DNA from: Spirosoma foliorum
GTDB lineage: Bacteria; Bacteroidota; Bacteroidia; Cytophagales; Spirosomataceae
DNA length: 64,000 nt
Direction of reading: 5' to 3'
NCBI RefSeq assembly: GCF_014117325.1
Contig: NZ_CP059732.1
Coordinates: forward strand, 3,671,001 to 3,735,000
The notes below the pieces were generated by a model. That model saw only the letters and a list, made by a program, of their open reading frames with translations. It was not told where the DNA came from and searched no databases. Every line of letters begins with the position of its first letter. The first letter of the stretch is position 1. Below, in pieces: positions 33,579 through 40,877 of the stretch. The translations under genes and the position numbers were made by a program.

Positions 33579-35285
33579 TTAGTCGGCCTGAAATATCTTC
33601 TCCAGGCATTTCATTGTAATCAGATAAGTGGGTTTTACACCCAGCGTACCTAAACTACCCGATGCCAGCGTAGCTCCCGTAAGCAGCGGATTATCTGATG
33701 CGTAATAAGCATAACGCACTTTTATGCTGTTCGGAACGCTACCTCGAATTCTCGATTGAGCCTGAATAGCCTTCTGATAATGAGCACCTTCCATCTCCAA
33801 TCCAATGGCTTTCCAGGAAGAGTTTCTGAAATAACTCAGTACATCTTTGTTTTGTAAAGACGTGCCGAGTACTGTAATCATGGCTCCTTCGTAGACATCA
33901 ATGCCATGTCCCTCAAAATCCTCTTTTTTGAAGTCGTTGTCCAGTGGGTAATTATCGGCGGTGCCTTCGAAGATATGCGAGGTAGGAATCATGAGATCGC
34001 CTTTCTCGCCGGTCAGAATACCTGCTTTGCCAACTATAGAAATGGACGCTACGTTGAGCGGGGCCGTTACCTCATTGTGCTCAAAAGGTTTTAGTAATTC
34101 ATCCATCGTTTCGAAAGCCTGCTCCCCAAATGCATAATCCATGACCAACAGAAGCGGCTGAACCGTTTTTATATGTTCGGGATCATGCGTAATTTCCGAG
34201 GTTAACTGGCTGGCATCCAGATGAGCGGTATCAATTAGCTGCACCATCAGACTGGTTCCTGCCAAATCTTCCAGTGTGTGCATACCGTGTTCAGTAGCAT
34301 ATTCGGTAACCCGCTTCCGAAGTTCCCGTTGGGTGGGTTGGCTTAATTTTAAGGCCAGATCATACAGATTATCCCAGGTTGTTGTTCCGGCTAAGGCACC
34401 AGGCGCATACAGGCAATTCATAACGCTGTGTGGATTGGCGCTGATAATGTGGATCGGACGATGCTGAAGGTTATGCTCCCAGATGTATTGCTTCAGGCGG
34501 GTAGCCCAGCGTTCGCCGTACAGGTGTTGGCCTACGCGCTCGCGAAGCATAGGCGTAAAGTTGATTTCACGTCCCAGTTTCGGTTCGCCAACCTCTCGCA
34601 TGGATACGCTTCCTAAACCGTACACGATCTGAAACAGGCCATTGTTGGTTCCGGCTGTTTCTTCAAATCGGCTATAGGCTTGTTGGGTTTCTTCAAACGT
34701 TCGACCCAGAATCGAACTCAGGTAAGTGAGCGCTAATTCTCGTTCATCGTCGTTCACTGTCCCACCCGACTGAATGATAGCTTCCAGTTTCTCCCATTCC
34801 CGAATTCGGCCCCCTTTCTCCTGAAAAGCATTCCGCCGAATTTTATCGGCTTCCATGAACATAAACGTCAGGTGAGTCAGGATGTCGTAGATTTCGCTGC
34901 GACCGTTGGTTACTTCGATCACCATCTGCTCATTATCAATCCGATAGCAGTTCCGGCGACGTTTGGCCGGGACCAATACCGGAAAATGGGAGTGCTCAAA
35001 GCCTTCGCGCGAGGCCAGTGAAATAACCCGACAGGCCTCAATCCCTTTGGGGAGTCGGTCCATAACATAGACCAACCCATCTAACTCAACCCGTTGTGGA
35101 TCACCAACGAGCCCATAAATTTCGGGTTGGAGCGTAAGTAACGCCCGCCGAATTTCTTCGCCCGATACCCCCGATGGTTTATAAAATCCCCGGTTGAACA
35201 GGTGCCGCATGGTAATGTACAGTCGCTCAATGGCTACGCGCGATTCCTGTGCGCGAGTGAGTGGAGGAGAAGGAACAAGGTTCAT
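33579..35285 (-). CDS. DUF6909-like protein with phosphorylase-like C-terminus (unknown function)
   Basis: 568-aa soluble protein. The middle (~90-330) is helical, with HLTFMFMEADKIRRNAFQEK and GLFQIVYGLGSVSMREVGEP. The C-terminal third resembles nucleoside-phosphorylase folds: a late GLEMEGAHYQKAIQ, then VRYAYYASDNPL, recalls the substrate-binding Glu of that superfamily. I think this corresponds to the DUF6909 family, but that is from memory. The frame opens at 35507, but the upstream ~74 codons come from repeat sequence, so I start at the ATG at 35285. Confidence 0.75.
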   Translation of the reverse strand: MNLVPSPPLTRAQESRVAIERLYITMRHLFNRGFYKPSGVSGEEIRRALLTLQPEIYGLVGDPQRVELDGLVYVMDRLPKGIEACRVISLASREGFEHSHFPVLVPAKRRRNCYRIDNEQMVIEVTNGRSEIYDILTHLTFMFMEADKIRRNAFQEKGGRIREWEKLEAIIQSGGTVNDDERELALTYLSSILGRTFEETQQAYSRFEETAGTNNGLFQIVYGLGSVSMREVGEPKLGREINFTPMLRERVGQHLYGERWATRLKQYIWEHNLQHRPIHIISANPHSVMNCLYAPGALAGTTTWDNLYDLALKLSQPTQRELRKRVTEYATEHGMHTLEDLAGTSLMVQLIDTAHLDASQLTSEITHDPEHIKTVQPLLLVMDYAFGEQAFETMDELLKPFEHNEVTAPLNVASISIVGKAGILTGEKGDLMIPTSHIFEGTADNYPLDNDFKKEDFEGHGIDVYEGAMITVLGTSLQNKDVLSYFRNSSWKAIGLEMEGAHYQKAIQAQSRIRGSVPNSIKVRYAYYASDNPLLTGATLASGSLGTLGVKPTYLITMKCLEKIFQAD

Positions 35286-35345
35286 AACTAGTGGTGAAGT
35301 AATTTGGGTGCAAGTTACGGGGAAGACGTTTGATGTTTGACGTTC

Positions 35346-35430
35346 CAGGTTTGATGTTTCAGGTTTCAAGTTGACTAATGCAAACAATAGTGGTGTGTTA
35401 GCCAACTTGAAACCTGAAACATTAAACCTG
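35346..35430. repeat. Palindromic repeat between divergent genes
   Basis: Arms 35346-35373 and 35403-35430 pair over 28 nt with one mismatch (core GTTTCAGGTTTCAAGTTG). It lies between the divergent DUF6909-like and DUF2279 genes and creates false N-terminal extensions in both reading frames. Confidence 0.88.
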
Positions 35431-35457
35431 AAACTATTTTCTAGGTACTTTTGGCAG

Positions 35458-36402
35458 ATGAAAGAACAGATTCGGCGCGTAGGATGGATTGCTTTATGCT
35501 GGCTCATGCTCTGCCAGACTATTCAGGCGCAACCGATCCCTGCGCCATCTGCCATTCCCGACCAATCAGGCATTAATCAGGGGCGATTTATTGGTGTATT
35601 GGTAGGAACCGCAGCTTTCTACACGATTACGCTCCTAATGCTTCGGAAGCAATGGTACAAGAAAAAAGTGCCCTTTCATACCTTCAATGATAACGGCGAA
35701 TGGCTCCAGATGGATAAGGTTGGCCATGCCGCCACGGCTTATTGCATGAGTCGGGGTGGTTACGAGCTGATGCGCTGGAGTGGTGTTAATGAACGAGCGA
35801 GTATCCTGACGGGCGGTTTGCTGGCACTGCTATTTCAAACAACCCTCGAAGTCTACGACGGCCATGCCGAAGGCTGGGGGTTTTCGAAGGGCGATATGTT
35901 TGCCAATGTGGCCGGAACGGCGCTGTTTGTTGGACAGCAATACGGGGCTGGTCAACAGGTAGTTAGTTTAAAGTATGGCTTTCGGAAAACGATTTTCCCG
36001 CCCTATCGACCGAATTTATTGGGAAAAACAACAGGGCAACAAATGCTCAAAGATTACAATGGACAACAATATTGGCTGTCGGTCAATCTGGCGTCGGTGT
36101 TGCCGGTTGGTCCTAGCTTCCCCCGTTGGCTTAATCTGGATTTGGGGTATAGTGGAAGCGGTATGACGGGTGGCCACGAAAATCCGGTGATGTTTGATAA
36201 AGACGGAAACGAAGTGAAATTCACCCGTTATCGCCAATTCTTTATCTCGCCCGATGCTGACTTATCACGCATCGGTACGTTTTCGCCATCGCTTCAACGG
36301 TTCATTGGAACGGCACAGTTTTTCAAAATTCCCGCCCCATCGTTGGAGTTTAACCGCGTAAAAGGACTACGGTTTCACCCGCTTATTTTGCCAAAAGAAT
36401 GA
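35458..36402 (+). CDS. DUF2279 (YfiM-like) exported protein
   Basis: 314-aa protein with signal peptide RRVGWIALCWLMLCQTIQAQ. The DUF2279 core follows: GEWLQMDKVGHAATAYCMSR, LLALLFQTTLEVYDGHAEGW and GFSKGDMFANVAGTALFVGQ. The second half (~190-314) is beta-rich (YWLSVNLASVLPVG, LNLDLGYSGSGMTGG) and may be membrane-associated. Function is unknown. The start is the ATG at 35458; the open frame upstream is repeat sequence. Confidence 0.88.
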   Translation: MKEQIRRVGWIALCWLMLCQTIQAQPIPAPSAIPDQSGINQGRFIGVLVGTAAFYTITLLMLRKQWYKKKVPFHTFNDNGEWLQMDKVGHAATAYCMSRGGYELMRWSGVNERASILTGGLLALLFQTTLEVYDGHAEGWGFSKGDMFANVAGTALFVGQQYGAGQQVVSLKYGFRKTIFPPYRPNLLGKTTGQQMLKDYNGQQYWLSVNLASVLPVGPSFPRWLNLDLGYSGSGMTGGHENPVMFDKDGNEVKFTRYRQFFISPDADLSRIGTFSPSLQRFIGTAQFFKIPAPSLEFNRVKGLRFHPLILPKE

Positions 36403-36413
36403 AATAAAGAGTG

Positions 36414-36489
36414 AAAGAGCGAATGAGTGCAAGAGTGAAAAATGGCGATAAACTTTTCGCACATTCACTCTTGCACTCATTCGCTCTTT
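36414..36489. terminator. 26-bp-arm hairpin between convergent genes
   Basis: Perfect arms 36414-36439 and 36464-36489 (GCGAATGAGTGCAAGAGTGA and complement) with a 24-nt loop lie between the DUF2279 gene and the convergent beta-barrel gene. Bidirectional terminator or palindromic repeat. Confidence 0.7.
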
Positions 36490-36503
36490 ATCTTTTTTAC
36501 TCT

Positions 36504-37097
36504 TTATTTCCTTCCGCCACCAATATCGAAGCCCAGTTTAATACCCAGATAGGTGTTTTTGCTCTCAACTGAGGTTGAGCCTATTGACAGTGTGCTCGTT
36601 GTTGTAGGAACAGCGTTATATTCAACACCTACAACGAAATGCCCGGCTTTAATACCTGCTCGAATCATAGCGCCAAATTTAGTTTCGCCAACCAACGTTA
36701 TCGATTGAGGGCCCTGACCATTAACGACTGTAATTGTACCACCCGATGCTACATTATAGAGTCCAAGACCTAAGCCCAAAAAGGGTCTGACACCGCCTTG
36801 ACCAAATAAATAATTACCCGTAATTACGCCTGACGTAAAACTGCCAACTTCACCAGAGCTAGTATTTCCATTGCTGACAACGCCCCGAGCAACAGCGGCC
36901 AATTCTAAGCGAAGGCCCAGGTCAACATGGTCGCTCAGGCCGTACTTCGGCTCAATTGCAAATAAAACGCCACCCGATGCCCCTGAGCCTATTGGTTTGG
37001 CTATGCCAAGTGATACATTTACTTTAAATGGTTTGTACTCCTGGGCGGTAGCTGAAATAGCAGCCAGCATGAACAGAGAAAATAGATAAGCTTTCAT
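36504..37097 (-). CDS. Outer-membrane beta-barrel protein
   Basis: 197-aa exported protein: signal MKAYLFSLFMLAAISATAQ, then alternating strands typical of small barrels (NVSLGIAKPIGSGASGGVLF, LGLRLELAAVARGVVS, FLGLGLGLYNVASGG, ending TYLGIKLGFDIGGGRK). Likely an OmpX/PorV-like outer-membrane barrel; its role is unknown. It is convergent with the DUF2279 gene across a strong hairpin. Confidence 0.85.
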   Translation of the reverse strand: MKAYLFSLFMLAAISATAQEYKPFKVNVSLGIAKPIGSGASGGVLFAIEPKYGLSDHVDLGLRLELAAVARGVVSNGNTSSGEVGSFTSGVITGNYLFGQGGVRPFLGLGLGLYNVASGGTITVVNGQGPQSITLVGETKFGAMIRAGIKAGHFVVGVEYNAVPTTTSTLSIGSTSVESKNTYLGIKLGFDIGGGRK

Positions 37098-37207
37098 GAA
37101 TAATAAAATAGGGATGAATAAGTCTAAGCGAATCCAGTTGGATTGCAGGATCGTTAGACGCTTAAAAAAACTTTAGTCACCCAATTTTATTAATTGCATA
37201 CTATGGC

Positions 37208-38257
37208 TTATTTCATTTCTCCCGGTATTACTGTAATGCCTTTCTGGCGATTCTGACGAAGTATCGTAACGGCAATTTGCTTACCAATGGTATCGTCGGT
37301 GAGCAGTAAATGTAGGTCATCGACACTGGTTACAGGCTGACCGTTGAACCCTACAATAATATCGCCCTGCATCAACTCGCCATTCCCGGCTATTCCGTCG
37401 GGCTCTACACTTGCCACCATTACGCCTGTTTTAGCCGTCAGTTGGTTGTACTGCTTGATTCGCTCGGTAAGGTTAATCAGCTGACCGCCAATGCCCAAAT
37501 ACCCACGTCGTACGCGGCCATGCATAATGAGTTTGCCCGCCACTAAAGCTGTCAAATTCGATGAAACGGCAAAACAGATACCTTGAGCAGGCAAGATTAC
37601 GGCGGTATTTACGCCAATGACATCACCATTCGAATTGACTAGCGGACCACCTGAGTTGCCCGGATTCAACGCAGCATCAGTTTGAATAACATCGTCAATT
37701 AACCGACCCGATTCTGAACGGAGTGTCCGGCCAAGCGCGCTGACTACGCCTGCCGTCAGTGAGTACTGAAACCCATATGGATTGCCAACCGCAATGGCAA
37801 TCTGGCCAACCTGAACCTGTTTCGAATCGGCAAAGCGAATGGCTTTGAGGCCATCGGCGTAGATTTTAATCACAGCGATATCGGTAGCAGGATCTCGGCC
37901 AATGAGGGTCGCTTCATAATCGCGGGAGTCGGGCAGGGAAACCATGATTTTGGTCGCTCCGGCCACCACGTGGTTATTGGTAATGATATAGCCGTCGGTA
38001 GAGATAACAAAACCCGAGCCTGAACCACCATCGGCATCGTCCCGACCAGGTGCCCGGCGTTGCGGAGGCACTGGAGTACGACCTCCCTGATTCGAGGTTG
38101 CCCGACCACTAACCTTTATCTGAACAACCGATTGGCTAACTTTTTTAGCAACGTTTACAACGGTAGCCGAATAGGCATCCAGCAACGGACCATCCTGCTC
38201 AAATGAACCCGCTTGCTGCGAGGTTACATCGGAAAATGTCACAAATTGAGTGTCCAT
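37208..38257 (-). CDS. S1C-family serine protease (HtrA/DegP-like) with one PDZ domain
   Basis: 349-aa trypsin-like protease. The catalytic triad is visible: H96 in IITNNHVVAG, D126 in DPATDIAVIK, S202 in LNPGNSGGPLVNSNGDVIGV. A PDZ domain follows at ~255-345 (GVMVASVEPDGIAGNGELMQ, GFNGQPVTSVDDLHLLL). There is no signal peptide or membrane anchor at this start, and the N-terminal ~75 residues include a Pro/Arg-rich linker, so it may act in the cytoplasm rather than the periplasm. A remote upstream start cannot be excluded. Confidence 0.92.
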   Translation of the reverse strand: MDTQFVTFSDVTSQQAGSFEQDGPLLDAYSATVVNVAKKVSQSVVQIKVSGRATSNQGGRTPVPPQRRAPGRDDADGGSGSGFVISTDGYIITNNHVVAGATKIMVSLPDSRDYEATLIGRDPATDIAVIKIYADGLKAIRFADSKQVQVGQIAIAVGNPYGFQYSLTAGVVSALGRTLRSESGRLIDDVIQTDAALNPGNSGGPLVNSNGDVIGVNTAVILPAQGICFAVSSNLTALVAGKLIMHGRVRRGYLGIGGQLINLTERIKQYNQLTAKTGVMVASVEPDGIAGNGELMQGDIIVGFNGQPVTSVDDLHLLLTDDTIGKQIAVTILRQNRQKGITVIPGEMK

Positions 38258-38432
38258 ACGATAAGTTATTAAGTATGGCTGAGTTAGCTATCACGATCTG
38301 TTCCAGAGCAATGTAGAGTTGGCAAACAAGTTACCTATCAGCCATTTTGTCATTTTAGGGCAGATGGTTGTTTGTTTTAAGTAACTTGGTAGCTTAATTT
38401 GTATTGAGTTCTGTTAAAATGGCAGGGATAGT

Positions 38433-38609
38433 ATGACCTTCGAAGAATATTTGAGTCAAAAAAAAATTGATGTAGACTTGTTTCAAAAGAATGAATTAGC
38501 GCGGTTTAACGACTGGAAGCATACGTTTGGACAGATGCATCCGGAAAGCTTTACCGCTCAAAAGAAATTTCTTTTGAATGATACCCGAAGGAAGTACCTT
38601 GTTCGTTAA
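38433..38609 (+). CDS. Small hypothetical protein (58 aa)
   Basis: ATG at 38433, stop at 38607-38609. The product begins MTFEEYLSQKKIDVDLFQKN and contains ELARFNDWKHTFGQMHPESF, charged and helix-like, with amino-acid use typical of a real cytoplasmic protein. I do not recognise a family. It lies between the divergent HtrA-like gene and the DUF4332 gene, 66 bp upstream of the latter on the same strand. Confidence 0.6.
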   Translation: MTFEEYLSQKKIDVDLFQKNELARFNDWKHTFGQMHPESFTAQKKFLLNDTRRKYLVR

Positions 38610-38675
38610 AAATGTATTAAGTAGTCTGAAGGTCAGGCTGCTATTGTATTCTAATCCTCTACTTTTCTTTCTTGC

Positions 38676-39083
38676 ATGAGCCTTACATTAGGAGAACTAC
38701 GTGGCATTACAGATGCCGTTCTGAATGCCCTGAAGGCACAAGGCATTAGTGATGGTGATTCACTACTCGAAGCAACTAAGACACCCAAAGATCGCAAAGA
38801 TCTATCTGCTGCCAGTGGTGTTGATGGAACCATCATTCTGGAATTGGCCAATCGTGCCGACTTAGCCCGTATCAAAGGCATTGGACGGGTTTACAGCGAC
38901 CTTATGGAAGAAGCTGGCGTTGATACCGTAAAAGAACTAGCTCAACGATCAGCCGCAAATCTGCACGCTAAATTGATTCAGATTAATAGTGTTCGGCAAT
39001 TTACACAGCGACCACCTTCTGTTGAGCAAATTGGTGATTTTGTTGAACAGGCTAAAAATCTGCCCAGAATGCTCGAATATTAA
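38676..39083 (+). CDS. DUF4332-domain protein (helix-hairpin-helix type)
   Basis: 135-aa protein made of two helix-hairpin-helix-like units: ITDAVLNALKAQGISDGDSL in the first and LARIKGIGRVYSDLMEEAGV, DTVKELAQRSAANLHAKL in the second. The latter is the DUF4332 pattern, related to DNA-binding HhH folds. The function is not known. A clear intrinsic terminator directly follows the stop. Confidence 0.87.
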   Translation: MSLTLGELRGITDAVLNALKAQGISDGDSLLEATKTPKDRKDLSAASGVDGTIILELANRADLARIKGIGRVYSDLMEEAGVDTVKELAQRSAANLHAKLIQINSVRQFTQRPPSVEQIGDFVEQAKNLPRMLEY

Positions 39084-39112
39084 AAAAGGGGGTGTATTAA
39101 CGCCCCCTTTTT
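39082..39112 (+). terminator. Intrinsic terminator
   Basis: AAAAAAGGGGG, a 10-nt loop, then CCCCCTTTTT. The A-run and T-run make it bidirectional between the DUF4332 gene and the convergent cdaA. Confidence 0.88.
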
Positions 39113-39121
39113 CATGTTCGA

Positions 39122-39937
39122 CTAGGTCGGTATACCGGGCTCCTGCAGATAATTCTCCAGCCGGGTCTCTAACTCAGGTAGACTCAAATTTGTATATAGT
39201 TCGCCATTTAGGGCCAACGATAGGCGGCCACTTTCTTCCGAAACCGCAATCACGGCGGCATCCGTGGCTTCGCTCATACCCAGCGCAGCCCGGTGACGAA
39301 AGCCCAGCGACGGGGGCAACTCATCGTCTTCCGATACTGGCAAAATACAGCGGGCAGCCCGGATGCGCCCTTCGCTGATGATTACCGCGCCATCGTGCAA
39401 TGGGCTGTATTGGCTGAAAATGGCTAAGAGAAGCGGCTTCGATATATCGGCATCTATTACCTCGCCTGATTGAGCAAATTTCTCCAGATCATCGTTTTTT
39501 TGTAATACGAGTAATCCGCCTGAAAATTCGCCACTCAACGCTTTACAAGTGTCCAGAATGGGCTTTAACGGCGTCTGTGTTTCAACCGTATCATTGTCCC
39601 GTAGAAGCCAGCGCCTGAACAAACGACTGTTTGTTAAGTTGGTCGATTTGCCAATCAGCAGCAGAAAACGGCGGATCTCGTGCTGGAAGATGATGATCAG
39701 CGCCAGTGCCCCTACGCTGATAAAATACTCCAGAATGGTTGTCATCAGATTAAGCCCAAGTGCTTTAACGAGCAAATAGGCTAAATAAACGAGCAGATAC
39801 CCCACGAATACCCGGCTGGCAACGCTTCCCCGAACGAGGTTGTAAATTTGATAAATCAGCAGAGCTACCAACCCAATATCGAGCAGGTCGAGCCAACCAA
39901 TGTCTAAAAATCCCAGGCGAAATGCCAGCATGAACAA
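39122..39937 (-). CDS. cdaA: Diadenylate cyclase CdaA
   Basis: Makes the second messenger c-di-AMP from two ATP at the membrane. 271 aa: three N-terminal membrane helices (to ~85), then the DAC (DisA_N) domain with both catalytic motifs, DGA at 182-184 (SPLHDGAVII) and RHR at 214-216 (LGFRHRAALG). The gene is intact and of normal length. No c-di-AMP phosphodiesterase is visible in the window. It is convergent with the DUF4332 gene and lies after the Hsp70 cluster on the same strand, 59 bp away. Confidence 0.96.
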   Translation of the reverse strand: MFMLAFRLGFLDIGWLDLLDIGLVALLIYQIYNLVRGSVASRVFVGYLLVYLAYLLVKALGLNLMTTILEYFISVGALALIIIFQHEIRRFLLLIGKSTNLTNSRLFRRWLLRDNDTVETQTPLKPILDTCKALSGEFSGGLLVLQKNDDLEKFAQSGEVIDADISKPLLLAIFSQYSPLHDGAVIISEGRIRAARCILPVSEDDELPPSLGFRHRAALGMSEATDAAVIAVSEESGRLSLALNGELYTNLSLPELETRLENYLQEPGIPT

Positions 39938-39996
39938 GTGGAGAAAGTTTCGGGGCTAAAGATAAACAGAACTTCCTAGTTTATGGATTATGCGCG

Positions 39997-40863
39997 TTAG
40001 TTATCGCAAGCTCTAGCCAGGAACTGGGCCAACACAATAAAACCCCAGAACCACCAGGAAGACCAACCCTTGCCGTTTGAATTATTTGCTTTGTATACCT
40101 GATAATTGCCCTGAATGGTTTTTTTTAGTCCTTCATCACAGTTAGTTCTGACTAACTGATGGGTAATGTCATACACAAAATACCGTTGATCGTGCTGGGC
40201 CGCTACCGTATAGTTTATGGCCGCCACACAAAAGGAGTTGATGATGCCCTCAAAGGTTTCTTCGGGGAGACTGTTTAAAAAATCAGGCCAATCGTCATAC
40301 AGGATAAAGCCAAAAGTTGCCTGGTCCTGTTTGAAGTTCGGTGCTTTTTTTGCCTCATCAATCAGCGAATTAATATCCTCCAATTGTTCGTAGATGACTT
40401 CCAGAATACCGTATTGATAATGAATCGGCAAGGAAAAAGTGACGGATAACGGTTCTTTAAGGGGCGAAAACCGTCGCTGTTTTAGTAAGAATGAACAGTA
40501 AGGCTGGAGAGCGTCAGCCAGAATTTCATCGCAAAAATCATTACTGTGCCCGCTCCAATGTAGGTCAATAATTGATTTGTAGGGAAACAAGGCCATCGTC
40601 GGATTTTCGAGCCAGGCCAACAAGGGTTTATCCTGAAAAATACTGGCATGATCGTCCAGATGCTGGATTTCTTTCAGTTGATCGATTGCTTTCAACGCTT
40701 CATCTTTCGTGTACTGCTTATCCCCAATCGCAATGGTAATAGCAGGAGTCAGGTTGAACTCCGCCAACAGCTTTTTTCGCAGCTGAACCAGACCAGCCGG
40801 GTTTAGCTGGTCTGGTTCAATTTGCAGGCTGTCTAATAAGTGTAAGGGCGATTGATAAGGCAT
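39997..40863 (-). CDS. Unknown tail-anchored protein of the Hsp70 operon
   Basis: 288-aa protein starting 14 bp after the Hsp70 gene stop. The first ~80 residues are helical (LNPAGLVQLRKKLLAEFNLT, KDEALKAIDQLKEIQHLDDH). The centre is mixed alpha/beta (LSVTFSLPIHYQYGILEVIY), and the C-terminus is a single hydrophobic helix preceded by Trp residues (GWSSWWFWGFIVLAQFLARA), suggesting tail anchoring in the inner membrane. I recognise no family. Tight linkage suggests it is a partner of the neighbouring chaperone. Confidence 0.75.
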   Translation of the reverse strand: MPYQSPLHLLDSLQIEPDQLNPAGLVQLRKKLLAEFNLTPAITIAIGDKQYTKDEALKAIDQLKEIQHLDDHASIFQDKPLLAWLENPTMALFPYKSIIDLHWSGHSNDFCDEILADALQPYCSFLLKQRRFSPLKEPLSVTFSLPIHYQYGILEVIYEQLEDINSLIDEAKKAPNFKQDQATFGFILYDDWPDFLNSLPEETFEGIINSFCVAAINYTVAAQHDQRYFVYDITHQLVRTNCDEGLKKTIQGNYQVYKANNSNGKGWSSWWFWGFIVLAQFLARACDN

Positions 40864-40877
40864 ACAAAAAGTAATGG

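Noticed and set aside
35286..35507. N-terminal extension of the DUF6909-like protein
   Set aside because: The extension is translated palindromic repeat, and a good ATG exists at 35285.
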